64,000 bases of DNA from positions 5,659,001-5,723,000 of the forward strand of contig NZ_AP014637.1 of the NCBI RefSeq assembly GCF_000829415.1, written 5' to 3'. The position numbers were made by a program, and so were the translations under genes. Source of the stretch: Pseudomonas sp. StFLB209. Its GTDB lineage: Bacteria > Pseudomonadota > Gammaproteobacteria > Pseudomonadales > Pseudomonadaceae. Below are positions 51,801 to 60,903 of this stretch, piece after piece. Under the pieces are notes generated by a model that searched no databases, was not told where the DNA came from, and saw only the letters and a list, made by a program, of their open reading frames with translations. The stretch's first letter is position 1; each line of letters opens with the position of its first letter.

Positions 51801-52949
51801 CACCTCATGTTCGGCATAGCCGAACATCTGCTCAGCGGCGCGGTTCCAGGTAATGATTCGGCCGTTCAGGGCTTCACCGATGATAGCGTCACTGGAGTTT
51901 TCAACGATGGTTGCCAGCCGGGCCTGACCGGCAATCACCTCCTGCTGACGCTGGCGCGACAACAGCAAGGTGCCGACCATCGTGGTCAGCAACAGGCTGG
52001 CCAGCACGCCAATGACAAACACCCGGCTGGGCGACACTGGATCCAAAGCTTCGACGAACTGCGGATGGGCGCCGACTTCCATGCGCCAAATCCGGCCATA
52101 AATTTCGCGCTCGAAGGTGTGCACATGAAGAACTTCCGGGTCAGGGCCGTTTTCCGGGGTCTGGTAGATCAGTTGCCGGGTATCACTGACGTCATAAAGC
52201 CGCAGATGCAAGCGGTGGTTGGCCGGGTCCAGACTGGACATCACCTCAAGCATGGTCAACGGCGCATAAGTCCAGCCGATCAGGTTGGTCTCTCGTTGTG
52301 TGGTGTCGGTCGGGGTTTCCGGGGTGTTGTAGACTGGCAGCAAAAACAGGAACGCCCGCAAACGCTCTTCGCTGCTCTGCTGCAGGGTGATCGGCGCAGA
52401 CAGGGTTGCCGCACCGCTGCGCATGGCCTGGACGGCCGCTTCGCGGCGGCGCGGCTCCGAGGCGATATCCAGACCCACGGCCTGAGCATTACGCGCCGGC
52501 GGGTCGATGAACTGGATAATGTAGCGATCGCCCTGATTGACACTGAGCCGACTCAACGTGAACTCAGGCTTGCCGTCAGACCTGACCCGCCGCAGGAAAT
52601 CAGCCTCATCAGCAATCGCTACCCGGCGGATGAAACCAAAGCCACGCGCACCGGGATACTCTTTCTCGATATTGCGCCCCTGACTGTAACGGCTCATCTG
52701 ACTAATACTGATATAGCTCAGGTCAAGCATGTGAATGGCGCCGCGCAGACCGCGCAGCCGATACTCATAGACCCTCAACCGTGCTTGCAGACTGTCGCCG
52801 ATGCCCTCCCCGGCATCCCTAAGCGCATCCTGGACGTGCCGGTCGATTGCCTTGCCCTGCTGGTAACTGGCCAGGTAGCTGACCATTAAACCGGCCAGCA
52901 GCACCAGCGCCATCCAGCCACCAAGCCCTGTCAGAGAATTCGTCTTCAT
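48894..52949 (-). CDS. CHASE-PAS hybrid sensor histidine kinase with REC and Hpt domains
   Basis: A 1351-residue inner-membrane kinase. Order: membrane helix (about 11-29), periplasmic CHASE domain (about 60-250), second helix (308-331), two PAS domains (about 340-455 and 485-620), HisKA with His648 in MSHEIRTP, and HATPase (VNQILMNLVGNALKFT, FGGTGLGLS, to about 868). A degenerate receiver (about 880-990, LLLVDWQRP) follows, then an intact receiver with Asp1071 (VLMDVQMPEMDG) and a C-terminal Hpt with His1220 (LHKLRG). This allows a His-Asp-His relay whose final acceptor is probably the coupled REC-GGDEF protein. CHASE ligands in other bacteria include small adenine-like or peptide signals; the signal here is unknown. 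Confidence 0.92.
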   Translation of the reverse strand: MKTNSLTGLGGWMALVLLAGLMVSYLASYQQGKAIDRHVQDALRDAGEGIGDSLQARLRVYEYRLRGLRGAIHMLDLSYISISQMSRYSQGRNIEKEYPGARGFGFIRRVAIADEADFLRRVRSDGKPEFTLSRLSVNQGDRYIIQFIDPPARNAQAVGLDIASEPRRREAAVQAMRSGAATLSAPITLQQSSEERLRAFLFLLPVYNTPETPTDTTQRETNLIGWTYAPLTMLEVMSSLDPANHRLHLRLYDVSDTRQLIYQTPENGPDPEVLHVHTFEREIYGRIWRMEVGAHPQFVEALDPVSPSRVFVIGVLASLLLTTMVGTLLLSRQRQQEVIAGQARLATIVENSSDAIIGEALNGRIITWNRAAEQMFGYAEHEVLGRPLAPLLVPLQRIHEDEQLLERVARGERGPTLETQRLHKDSRLIDVTITGSLIREADGSILGAAKMMHDITDRKRVERYLMEFNAQLEQQVSERTAELSRVAGLLQAVLDASSEVSIIATDTDGQIVVFNRGAEILLGYSHAEMVRRKTPMDFHLPEEVDLRSAELSREYGIPIEGIDVFCYKAALEGAETRQWTYVRKDASRVPISMVITPIRTTDGELIGHLGIAQDITERLRHSADMQAAKASAEAANAAKSLFLANMSHEIRTPMNAVIGIAHLLQNSSLNEQQRQLLTKLQIAGRTLLGIINDILDIAKIEAGEMRLENKPFSPRQLLAELGELFAAQAQQKGLRFAVNGAMQMPDLLIGDALRVNQILMNLVGNALKFTTEGGVEVSVSHQEQSAERCWLRFSVQDSGCGIAAEVLDRLFSPFTQADASTTRRFGGTGLGLSVVRGLVDQMGGQLGVRSEPGMGSDFWVALPFQLCPGELEPSALGSSLEVLVLSDESGVPNLQRLCRGLGWRVANCADLQALCLIVQERQQTGSPLPDLLLVDWQRPALQDLHRLREVTRLPVILVTGPVEGVQPSWPVDNVLFKPLDSSALFNAVNACIARYHGSTERVLHTTRLDTAMTRWLSGLHLLLVDDSEINLEVASLLLQQQGASVQTCATGLQALERLRQAPALFDAVLMDVQMPEMDGYEATRRLRTELGLTLLPVLALTAGALAEERRQAELAGMDDFLTKPLEPTALIRAIRRAVERVRGSPLAVSNIASTQALDAEDWPLIEGIDVREAAGRFGHDKALYLSSLRRFFSEFGTFAEADAVVRRTDLPCDPLIAELHKLRGVASLLGAQALAQLAGQAETMLCNGGDARQTLGKLSEAFVALQQQAASIQASTAPVPCADTDPTTARQALASLHRLLENHDIDALNHFALAAPALQAAAGQVLVEQLWQAIEGLEFERALQLLERADL

Positions 52950-53123
52950 CGCCCGCCCCGCTATCCCTGCCGCTCAAACGACCGCCACTGACTCTGTCGA
53001 AATCCGTTACACCCCGGCAGACCGCAGGACACACGAACCACACAGTGTCAGGGTGATAGCACCGATCAGGGTTCCGTTTTCCAGCGTAGATCGTCCTGCC
53101 TTATATGCCAGCCAATATGAGGC

Positions 53124-54071
53124 TCAGGACTGGCTCAACACCCACTTCCTGAACTCGCTCACCACCGGTTCCTCGGCAATCTCTTCGCGAATGGCCAGGT
53201 AGTGAAAGGTCTGCGGCTGGACCACGTCGAAGCCCACCAGGCGCACCAATTGGCCTTGCCTGATCAGATCGCTGACCAGATGGTGCCAGCCCAGCGCCAG
53301 CCCTTGGTCGCGCAGGGCCATCTGGATCAGCATGCTGTAGTCGTTGGCCTTGACAATGCCGGGTGCACTGAGCGAACGCCCGTCCAAGGTCACGCCCTGC
53401 AGGGCGAACCAGATTTTCCAGTCAACATATTCGGCCAGCGAGGGTCGGCCGTAGGGGCTGAGATTGAGCAGTGCCAGGTCGCGCAGCCCTTCAAGGCTCA
53501 TGTTCTGGGGCAACTGGCTGAAATAGCCGGGGCTGCACACCGGGTAGATCAATTCGCCGAACAACCGGGTGCTGACATACCCTTCGCGAATCCGCGCCGA
53601 CTGGGTGATAAACGCATCCGGTCGCACATCGGCTTCCAGACGATGAAAATCATGGGTCGCGACCACGCTCAATTCGATGTCCGGGTACAAGCTGGAGAAA
53701 TGCGCCAGGCGCGGCGCCAGCCACAGGTTAGCGGTGCCGGGCGAGCAGCAGATGGTCAGGCTTGGGCGCTGGTAATCCTGCTCGCGCAACCGCTCGGCGG
53801 CCTGGGCGATGTTCATGAACGACAACTGCGCCACGTTGAAAAACAGCGTGCCGGCGGTGGTCAGTTCCACCGCGCGGCCAGAACGGTTGAACAGCTCGGT
53901 GCCCAGCGCATCTTCGAGTTCCTTGATCTGTCGGCTGATGGCCGCAGGCGTTACGCACAATGAATCGGCAGCACGGGTGAAACTCAGGCACTTGGCCGCT
54001 GCTACAAAAGACCGCACCGCACGCAGTGATGGCATCTTGATCAGCAGTTGATCGGGTTCGGTCTTCTTCAA
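53124..54071 (-). CDS. LysR-family transcriptional regulator (GcvA-like)
   Basis: A 315-residue regulator: helix-turn-helix LRAVRSFVAAAKCLSFTRAA followed by DSLCVTPAAISRQIKELEDALG at residues 15-60. A co-inducer domain follows with ELSVVATHDFHRLEADV and GLALGWHHLVSDLIRQGQLVRL. The pattern resembles GcvA-type members. It lies 57 bases after the damaged epimerase gene and in the same direction; it may once have controlled that gene. Its own start could also be Met13. Confidence 0.9.
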   Translation of the reverse strand: MKKTEPDQLLIKMPSLRAVRSFVAAAKCLSFTRAADSLCVTPAAISRQIKELEDALGTELFNRSGRAVELTTAGTLFFNVAQLSFMNIAQAAERLREQDYQRPSLTICCSPGTANLWLAPRLAHFSSLYPDIELSVVATHDFHRLEADVRPDAFITQSARIREGYVSTRLFGELIYPVCSPGYFSQLPQNMSLEGLRDLALLNLSPYGRPSLAEYVDWKIWFALQGVTLDGRSLSAPGIVKANDYSMLIQMALRDQGLALGWHHLVSDLIRQGQLVRLVGFDVVQPQTFHYLAIREEIAEEPVVSEFRKWVLSQS

Positions 54072-54128
54072 TCTTGTGCCTTAGAGGTTGCAAGACCGCC
54101 CGGCCCAACCCGGGCGGCGACTGTATAT

Positions 54129-54794
54129 TTATATCAGCAAGCCATGCGCCAGCGGGTCGTTGTCATCAACAAAAATGGTGTTATGAACAATGCCCTTGGC
54201 CCAACCGGTGACAGCGGGTTCGATGGCCTGGTCACCATAGAACACCGCGCAACGACCATCGATGTCAGGAGTCGGCAGTTGGTCGCACCAGATCCCATGA
54301 TGAACACCGCGAATGCGCGAATCCTCCGGGTGCACCGGTTCAGGCAACTGTGCCAGAGCGCTGCGCAGGCTCTGGCTCAGTTCAACGATGCGTTTGGTCG
54401 GCATGCCGTCCAGACCGGCCCACGTCGCCTGAGGCTCGACCACTGCGTAATAGTTGCCGCCATAGGCGATGTCGGCACTCAAGCGACCGAGCCCCTCGAC
54501 GTCCACGACCACGTCTTGGGCATGCAGGTAGCTGGCGACACTCAGCATCTTTACGCTGGTGACCTTCGCGGGTGTAGCGGATATCGACCCGGTCGGCGTC
54601 TCAATGCTCAACTGGCCTGGCACCTGCGGCGTGACCAGCCCCGCCTCCAGTGCCGAAGTCACCAGGCCAATGGTGCCGACGCCACACATCGGCAGGCAGT
54701 CGCTGACTTCGATAAACAGCACAGCGAAGTCGCAGTCTTGCCGGCAAGCCGGGTAAATGATGGCCCCGGACATCACGTCACAAGAGACTGGCAT
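54129..54794 (-). pseudogene. Proline racemase / hydroxyproline 2-epimerase remnant
   Basis: Family members (about 310-340 residues) use two catalytic cysteines. Here 221 residues remain. The first 70 or so residues with the EPRG motif are missing: the frame begins CDVMSGAIIYPA and an in-frame stop lies 6 codons upstream of the only ATG. The first active-site motif reads MCGVGTIG instead of MCGHGTIG. After RCAVFYGD the sequence jumps to AIEPAVTGWAKGIVHN, deleting the segment with the second cysteine (DRSPCGTGTS). The end DDNDPLAHGLLI is normal. The reading frame stays open, but the enzyme cannot be active. Confidence 0.82.
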
Positions 54795-55163
54795 GCAGCA
54801 AGAGGCCCGTCAACGAATTGTATTCTTTATGTAGACACATTAAACCCATAAGAAATACATTTTTCCAGCGGCGTTATCCTTGTAAAACATGAGGTTAGCG
54901 GATTGAACGAAGCGGCCAATACGGTCGCAGGTAGATATGCAGCTGTCGTATACAAGTAAATACTCATCAAATGGATGCGAACCTCAAAATCTGAGCGGCG
55001 CATCAAACCTTGCCTGAGTCGATGATTGACAGAAATACGGCGCAATTGGCCCCGATTGCGATTACAACGACGCGCAGGAAGTAACTTTCTGATACCGTTC
55101 GCTGATTCATCCTGTGCCCAAAAATCCGGCCTCGATAGAACGGACCCTACAGGAGAGCCACTT
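54795..55163. other. Gene-free control region between the epimerase remnant and bphP
   Basis: About 370 bases, relatively AT-rich in 54800-55000, with no frame or RNA structure recognised. It should contain the promoter of the bacteriophytochrome operon; a convincing -35/-10 pair was not identified by eye. Confidence 0.5.
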
Positions 55164-57413
55164 TTGCCTATTGCCGATAATGCCCTGGATCAAGCCATCG
55201 AGCGTTGCAGCCAGGAGCCGATCCAGATCCCTGGCAGCATTCAGCCCCACGGGTTTTTGCTGGTGCTCGACGAACCCAGCCTGCAGATCCTGCAGGCCAG
55301 TGAAAATACCGAACAGTGGCTGGGCGTAGCCGCTGGCGACCTGATCGGCAAGGATTTCCCCGGCTGGGTGGATGACCGCTTTGATCTGGCCGGCCATCTG
55401 CAGGAACTGCCGGCTGACGAAATCTTTCCGTTTCATATCGGCGACGTGCACCTGCGCCGGGGTCCTTGCAGCGACCAGCGCATGACCCTGCTGGTGCACC
55501 GTCATGATCAGGTACTGATCGCCGAATTCGAGCCTGTACCCGAGCAATCGGCCCGCCGCAGAAACGACTTCTATCCGTTGATCCGCGGTTTTGTCAGTGG
55601 CTTGCAGCAGATTACCGATATCGAAGAGCTGCTGCGCCGCTCCGTGCAGCAGATCAAACAGATCACCGGGTTTGGCCGGGTCAAGGCGTACCGCTTCGAT
55701 GCCGAAGGCAACGGTCTGGTACTGGCCGAGGCCGTCGACGCGGGTTATCCGCACTACCTGGGCCTGTGTTTTCCAGCCTCGGACATCCCGCGCCAGGCAC
55801 GAGAGCTGTATCGCACCAATCGGATCCGGCTGATCCAGAGCGCCAGTTACCAGCCCTCGGCGCTGATACCTGCCAACAACCCGCGCACCGGTCAGCCGCT
55901 GGACCTGAGCTATGCCTCGTTGCGCAGCGTCTCGCCCGTGCACCTGCAGTACATGCGCAATATGGGCACGCTGGCCTCGATGTCACTGTCGATCGTGGTC
56001 GACGGCAAACTCTGGGGGCTGATTTCCTGCCATCACCAGCAGCCTCGCCCGGTGGACTTCCAGACCCGCACGGCCTGCGAACTGCTCAGCAGCCTGCTGT
56101 CGTTGCAGATCGAGTCTCTGGAGTCTCATGCCAGCACCCGGCAATTACTGGATTTGCGCAAACGCATCGTGCAGATGCTGTCGTCGATGGCCGATCATGA
56201 CAGCGTCAGTGACGGCCTGCTGGAACTGCCTGAAGTGCTGCTGGCCTTCGCCGGCGCCCAGGGCGCGGCGATCATTTCTGCCGGGCGCTGCGAACTGATC
56301 GGCGCCACGCCGCCCGAGTCGATGGTCAATGCACTGGTGCACTGGCTGGGCCAGCAGGATGCCGAGGAAGTCTTCCACACCGACAACGTGCAGCGCGACA
56401 TCGACGAACTCCCGGAGCTGGGCCAGTACGCTGCGGGGGTCATGGCGGTGGCCATCTCGCAAATTCACTCACACTATCTGGTGTGGTTCCGTCCTGAACA
56501 GGCGCGTACCGTGAACTGGGCCGGGCGCCCGGAAAAAGACATCAGCCCACAGGGCACTCTCAATCCGCGCCACAGCTTTGAGCGCTGGCAACAGGACGTA
56601 CGTGGTTTTTCCGCGCCCTGGAACCCGCTGATCATTGAAGGTGTGGTTGAGCTGCGCAGCGCGGTATTGGGTATCGTGATGCGCAAGGCCGAAGAGCTGG
56701 CGCAACTGTCTGGCGAATTGCAGCGCTCCAACAAAGAGCTTGAAGCGTTCTCTTACAGTGTCTCCCACGACCTGCGCGCGCCGCTGCGACACATTGCCGG
56801 CTATACCGAATTGCTCAGTGAAATCGAAGGCTCGGTGCTCAGCGAGCGCGGCAAACGCTTTTTGCAGCACATCGAAGACGCCGCGCGCTTTGCCGGGACA
56901 CTGGTCGATAATCTGCTGAATTTTTCCCAGATGGGCCGCTCTGCGCTGCGCTTGTCGGATGTCGACCTCAATGCCCTGATCGACAATATCCGCAGCGACC
57001 TGCAGCCTGATTATGCTGGCCGCGAGGTTGTCTGGGAAATTGCCCGGTTGCCTAAAGTGATTGGCGATCCGGCATTTATTAACCTGGCCCTCAACAACCT
57101 GATTGCCAACGCGCTCAAATATACGCGTGGGCGCACCCCGGCGCGCATTGAAATCGGCGCCCGGCAGACCGAGAATGAAACCGAAGTGTGGATCCGCGAT
57201 AACGGCGTGGGTTTCGACATGGCCTATGCCAACAAGCTGTTCGGGGTCTTCCAGCGTCTGCATCGCATGGAAGACTTCGAAGGCACCGGCATTGGCCTGG
57301 CCAGCGTGCGGCGCATTATCGAGCGCCACGACGGCGAAGTCCGCGCCGAGGGCGAAATCGACCGTGGCGCGACCTTCTACTTCACCCTTCCTCGTCACCT
57401 TTCGCATAGCTGA
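55164..57413 (+). CDS. bphP: Bacteriophytochrome histidine kinase
   Basis: A red/far-red photoreceptor kinase with bound biliverdin. From TTG at 55164, with AGGAG 8 bases upstream, the product is 749 residues. Cys15 (AIERCSQEPIQIPGSIQPHG) is at the expected biliverdin attachment site. The PAS and GAF domains follow, with FPASDIPRQARELY (chromophore Asp) and RSVSPVHLQYMRNMG, then the PHY domain (about 325-510). A HisKA domain has His535 in SVSHDLRAPLRH, and HATPase motifs are NNLIANALKYT, DNGVGF and GTGIGLA. The open frame extends 46 codons further up but with no phytochrome similarity. No bphO (haem oxygenase) is in the window. Two signalling genes follow closely. Confidence 0.92.
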   Translation: MPIADNALDQAIERCSQEPIQIPGSIQPHGFLLVLDEPSLQILQASENTEQWLGVAAGDLIGKDFPGWVDDRFDLAGHLQELPADEIFPFHIGDVHLRRGPCSDQRMTLLVHRHDQVLIAEFEPVPEQSARRRNDFYPLIRGFVSGLQQITDIEELLRRSVQQIKQITGFGRVKAYRFDAEGNGLVLAEAVDAGYPHYLGLCFPASDIPRQARELYRTNRIRLIQSASYQPSALIPANNPRTGQPLDLSYASLRSVSPVHLQYMRNMGTLASMSLSIVVDGKLWGLISCHHQQPRPVDFQTRTACELLSSLLSLQIESLESHASTRQLLDLRKRIVQMLSSMADHDSVSDGLLELPEVLLAFAGAQGAAIISAGRCELIGATPPESMVNALVHWLGQQDAEEVFHTDNVQRDIDELPELGQYAAGVMAVAISQIHSHYLVWFRPEQARTVNWAGRPEKDISPQGTLNPRHSFERWQQDVRGFSAPWNPLIIEGVVELRSAVLGIVMRKAEELAQLSGELQRSNKELEAFSYSVSHDLRAPLRHIAGYTELLSEIEGSVLSERGKRFLQHIEDAARFAGTLVDNLLNFSQMGRSALRLSDVDLNALIDNIRSDLQPDYAGREVVWEIARLPKVIGDPAFINLALNNLIANALKYTRGRTPARIEIGARQTENETEVWIRDNGVGFDMAYANKLFGVFQRLHRMEDFEGTGIGLASVRRIIERHDGEVRAEGEIDRGATFYFTLPRHLSHS

Positions 57414-57425
57414 GAACCACCGATC

Positions 57426-57884
57426 ATGCTCAAACCCATTCTGTTGGTCGAAGACAACCCCAGGGATCTGGAGTTGACCCTTGTCGCGCTGGAGCGCAGC
57501 CAGTTGGCCAACGAAGTCATTGTGCTGCGTGACGGTGCCGACGCTCTGGATTACCTGCTGCGCCGTAACGCCTTTGCCGAGCGTGACGACGGCAACCCGG
57601 CGGTGCTGCTGCTGGACCTGAAACTGCCCAAGGTCGATGGCCTGGAAGTGCTCAAAGTGGTGCGCGACACCCCGGAACTGCGCAGCATCCCCACGGTGAT
57701 GCTGACCTCCTCGCGAGAAGAGCCAGACCTGCTGCGCGCCTACGAGCTGGGGGTCAACGCCTACGTGGTCAAACCCGTCGAGTTCAAGGAGTTTGTCGCG
57801 GCCATTTCCGACCTCGGGGTTTTCTGGGCCGTACTGAATGAACCTCCACCGGGTTCTCTGCGTCTGAACCGTCGACGCAATTAA
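57426..57884 (+). CDS. CheY/Rcp1-type response regulator
   Basis: A 152-residue single-domain receiver with no output domain. Acidic pocket VEDN (8-11), phospho-acceptor Asp64 (LLLDLKLPKVDG), Thr/Ser switch (MLTSSREE) and Lys (VVKPVEF). Rcp1-like receivers are the usual partners of phytochrome kinases, and this gene lies 12 bases after bphP, so it is the likely direct phospho-acceptor. Confidence 0.92.
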   Translation: MLKPILLVEDNPRDLELTLVALERSQLANEVIVLRDGADALDYLLRRNAFAERDDGNPAVLLLDLKLPKVDGLEVLKVVRDTPELRSIPTVMLTSSREEPDLLRAYELGVNAYVVKPVEFKEFVAAISDLGVFWAVLNEPPPGSLRLNRRRN

Positions 57885-57897
57885 TGACGGAGCCCGG

Positions 57898-60264
57898 ATG
57901 TTGGCCAAGCCAATGAATTTGCTGATGGTCGAAGACAGCTCGATGGACGCCGAGCTGACCCTGTTGAGACTTGAGCGCAGCGGCATGCTGATCCAGGCCC
58001 GGCAGGTGTTCGACCACTGGGGCGCGGAGCGCGCCCTGCAAGAGCAAAGTTTCGATCTGATCCTCTGCGACTGCGTACTGCCTGGCTCTTCGGGCAGCGA
58101 CGTGCTGGCCATCGCGCGGCGCCTGGCCCCGGACACGCCCTTTATTTTCCTGTCCGGCATCTACGGCGAAGAACACGCGGTGGAAATGATCCGCCTGGGT
58201 GCGACCGACTACGTCCTGAAAAAGAACCTGTCATTGCTGCCCAAGGCGGTGGGCCGCGCGCTTACCGAAGTCCAGGAACGCCAGCGCCGGCGCCGGGCCG
58301 AAGAAGCACTGGCGGATGTAGAAGCGCGTGCGCGGATCGCGATTGACGCGGCAGGCATGGGCAGTTGGGACTTTCGCCCGCAGGACGGCCTGTTGCTCTG
58401 GGACGATCGCTGCAAGGCGCTGTTCAGCCTGCCCGCAGATACCGAGATGGATCTGCCATTGTTCTATGCCGGCCTGCATCCCGATGATCAGGGCGCTGTC
58501 CGTGAAGCCGTGGAACAGGCCATGGCACCGGACAGCGATGGCAGCTATCGCATGGAGTTTCGCTGTATCAATGGCAAAGAGCCGCGCTGGCTGCTGAGCA
58601 GTGGCCAGGCGCGGGTCGTCGATGGCCAGTGCGTGCGTTTCTCCGGTGTATTACAGGACATCCACCAACAGCGTCAGGCCACCCAGGCACTTAAACAGCT
58701 CAATGAAATCCTTGGCGAACGGGTCGAGCGGCGCACCCGCGAGCGGGATCGTGCCTGGGAGTTGTCGCAAGACCTGCTGGGCGTGTTCAACAAGGACCTG
58801 ACGCCGGTGGCGCTCAACCCGGCCTGGGAACAGGCGCTGGGTTTTAACCGCCAGACCCTGGCGCAGATTTCACTGATGCAATTGCTGCCCGAAGATGACC
58901 GCCAGGCGTTCTGCAACGAGCTGGCGACCCTGGCGCGCAACGGCGCCAGCGTGCGTTTTACCGGCCGGATCCGCCACGCCAATGGTCAGCAGCGCTGGCT
59001 GTCATGGGTGGTGGTGCCGGAAGACACTCTGCTCTATGCGGTGGCGCGGGACATTACTGGCGAGCGTGAGGCGACCGAAAGCCTTGCCGAAGCCAATACC
59101 CGGCTGCGCGATCAGATTGCCGAGCGCGAGCGGATCGAAGCCGCCCTGCAACAGATGCAGCGCCTCGAAGCGGTCGGCCAATTGACCGCAGGCGTGGCCC
59201 ACGACTTCAACAACCTGCTGACCGTGATCCTCACCGGCTCCAGCTTTCTTGAACGTGAGCTGGACAAGCCAGACCTGGACAAGGCGCGGCGGCGCCTGAA
59301 GCACATCCGTGAAGCGGGCGAGCGCGGTGCCAAGCTGACCTCACAGTTGCTGGCCTTCTCCCGGCGCCAGCGCCTGGAGCCGGTGCCGCTGAACCTCAAC
59401 GACACCTTGAACGGCCTGGAAGAACTGCTGCGCCGCACCCTGGGCGGGAGCATTCTGGTTCGCCTGGATCTGCACGCTCAGTTGTGGCAGGCGCTGACCG
59501 ATCCGACCCAGACCGAGATGATCATTCTCAACCTGGCGATCAACGCCCGCGACGCGATGCCGGCCGGCGGCCTGCTGATCCTGCGCACCCACAACACCCG
59601 CGTGCGGCAGGCCGCGCAACGGCCGGAAGATCCCGAGCCTGGCGACTACGTGATGCTGTCGATCCGCGACACCGGCTGCGGCATGAGCCAGGATGTGCTG
59701 GCCAAAGTGTTCGAGCCGTTCTTCACGACCAAGGACATCGGCAAAGGCTCCGGGCTGGGCCTGGCGCAAGTGTTCGGTTTCGCCAAACAGTCCGGAGGCG
59801 GCGTGCGCATCGACACCGAGCCGGGCCGTGGCACGGAAGTCAGCGTCTATCTGCCGGCGGTGCAGCACACCGCTACACAGGCCGAGCCGCCGGTGCCTGC
59901 TCAAGAGCCACAGAACAGCGGGCATAACCGCTGCATCCTGGTGGTCGACGATGAACACCTGATCCGCGACATGCTCAGCGAAATGCTGGTGCTGCAAGGT
60001 TATCGGGTCCGTCAGGCCAACAGTGGCGAACAGGCGCTGCAATTGCTCGACGATCAGGTCGATCTGCTGCTCACCGACTTTGCCATGCCCGGCTTCAACG
60101 GCGCACAACTGGCCCGCGCGGCACGCGACCGTTATCCGCAGTTGCCGGTGGTGTTTCTGACCGGCTATGCCGAACTGCAAGGTCTGGAGCTGCCTGAAAG
60201 CCTGGTGCTGCAAAAGCCGGTCAAGCCTGATGAACTGTTCCGCGCGCTGAGCCAGATGCTCTGA
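57898..60264 (+). CDS. Hybrid histidine kinase with N- and C-terminal receiver domains
   Basis: A 788-residue soluble kinase: receiver 1 (1-125, Asp58 in LILCDCVLPG), PAS (about 140-260), PAS (about 290-395), HisKA with His435 (GVAHDFNNLL), HATPase (INARDAMPAGG, FFTTKDIGKGSGLGLAQV), and receiver 2 (about 675-788, Asp727 in LLLTDFAMPG). It has no membrane helix, so the signal reaches it through receiver 1, probably from the phytochrome kinase. It lies 13 bases after the CheY-like gene, the last gene of the operon. Confidence 0.92.
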   Translation: MLAKPMNLLMVEDSSMDAELTLLRLERSGMLIQARQVFDHWGAERALQEQSFDLILCDCVLPGSSGSDVLAIARRLAPDTPFIFLSGIYGEEHAVEMIRLGATDYVLKKNLSLLPKAVGRALTEVQERQRRRRAEEALADVEARARIAIDAAGMGSWDFRPQDGLLLWDDRCKALFSLPADTEMDLPLFYAGLHPDDQGAVREAVEQAMAPDSDGSYRMEFRCINGKEPRWLLSSGQARVVDGQCVRFSGVLQDIHQQRQATQALKQLNEILGERVERRTRERDRAWELSQDLLGVFNKDLTPVALNPAWEQALGFNRQTLAQISLMQLLPEDDRQAFCNELATLARNGASVRFTGRIRHANGQQRWLSWVVVPEDTLLYAVARDITGEREATESLAEANTRLRDQIAERERIEAALQQMQRLEAVGQLTAGVAHDFNNLLTVILTGSSFLERELDKPDLDKARRRLKHIREAGERGAKLTSQLLAFSRRQRLEPVPLNLNDTLNGLEELLRRTLGGSILVRLDLHAQLWQALTDPTQTEMIILNLAINARDAMPAGGLLILRTHNTRVRQAAQRPEDPEPGDYVMLSIRDTGCGMSQDVLAKVFEPFFTTKDIGKGSGLGLAQVFGFAKQSGGGVRIDTEPGRGTEVSVYLPAVQHTATQAEPPVPAQEPQNSGHNRCILVVDDEHLIRDMLSEMLVLQGYRVRQANSGEQALQLLDDQVDLLLTDFAMPGFNGAQLARAARDRYPQLPVVFLTGYAELQGLELPESLVLQKPVKPDELFRALSQML

Positions 60265-60325
60265 TGACGCTGGGGTGGCGGTCGCGGCCAAAGCCAATAC
60301 TGTTCAGACAAGCATTGCGCACCAG

Positions 60326-60349
60326 GTGGGAGCGAGCTTGCTCGCGAAG
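60326..60349. repeat. REP element of the GTGGGAGCGAGCTTGCTCGC type
   Basis: A single REP with a GCGAGC-TT-GCTCGC hairpin, a common Pseudomonas REP class and different from the class at 2397 and 41535. It lies between two converging genes (60265-60428). Confidence 0.8.
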
Positions 60350-60428
60350 AGGCCGGTAAACGACCTCTGCTGCGAGCTATTTCTCAAGATTCAATAGCAA
60401 CGGCGACCTTGCTCTGAGCGGCACACAC

Positions 60429-60809
60429 TCAGCGTTTGGCCGCCATTGCGGTCACTTCCACGCGCATGCCCGGCACAGCCAGCGACGCGACACCAACGGC
60501 GGCACGGACTGGCCAGGGCTTGCTGAAAAAGCGTTGATAGACCTCGTTGAAGGCACCGCGCTCATTCATGTCGGTGAGGTAGATGGTCAGGTGCAACACA
60601 CGATCCAGCGAACTGCCGGCGTTTTCCAGGGCGACCTTGAGCGCCTGCAGGGTGCATTCGCTTTGCGCAGTGATGTCACCCAGTTCCAGGCTGCCATCGG
60701 CACGGGTCGGGATCTGGGTGGACACTAGCAAGCCAGCGAAACCGGCGACGTCGCTAGAGATGGACTCCGGGTCTGGATCGGGCAGGAAATCGATATCAGA
60801 ATTGGCCAT
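60429..60809 (-). CDS. RidA family protein
   Basis: A 126-residue RidA/YjgF/UK114 protein. Family marks are GLLVSTQIPTRADGSLELGDI, ALKVALENAGSSLDRVLHLTIYL and the C-terminal arginine in PVRAAVGVASLAVPGMRVEVTA (the Arg that binds the imine substrate is present). RidA hydrolyses reactive enamines/imines from amino-acid enzymes; many paralogues do other jobs. Length is normal. Converges on the hybrid kinase gene. Confidence 0.85.
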   Translation of the reverse strand: MANSDIDFLPDPDPESISSDVAGFAGLLVSTQIPTRADGSLELGDITAQSECTLQALKVALENAGSSLDRVLHLTIYLTDMNERGAFNEVYQRFFSKPWPVRAAVGVASLAVPGMRVEVTAMAAKR

Positions 60810-60903
60810 GTGAATCTCTGGTCAGGTGAATGAAGGCCGACCAGTGTAATGCCCTATCGCGGCTAAAGGCGAAAGCGATTTGCCGATGAAGCGCCGCTGC
60901 CCG

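Noticed and set aside
56469..58160. 563-codon open frame on the minus strand across bphP and the two following genes
   Set aside because: Antisense shadow crossing three real genes with conserved motifs on the plus strand.
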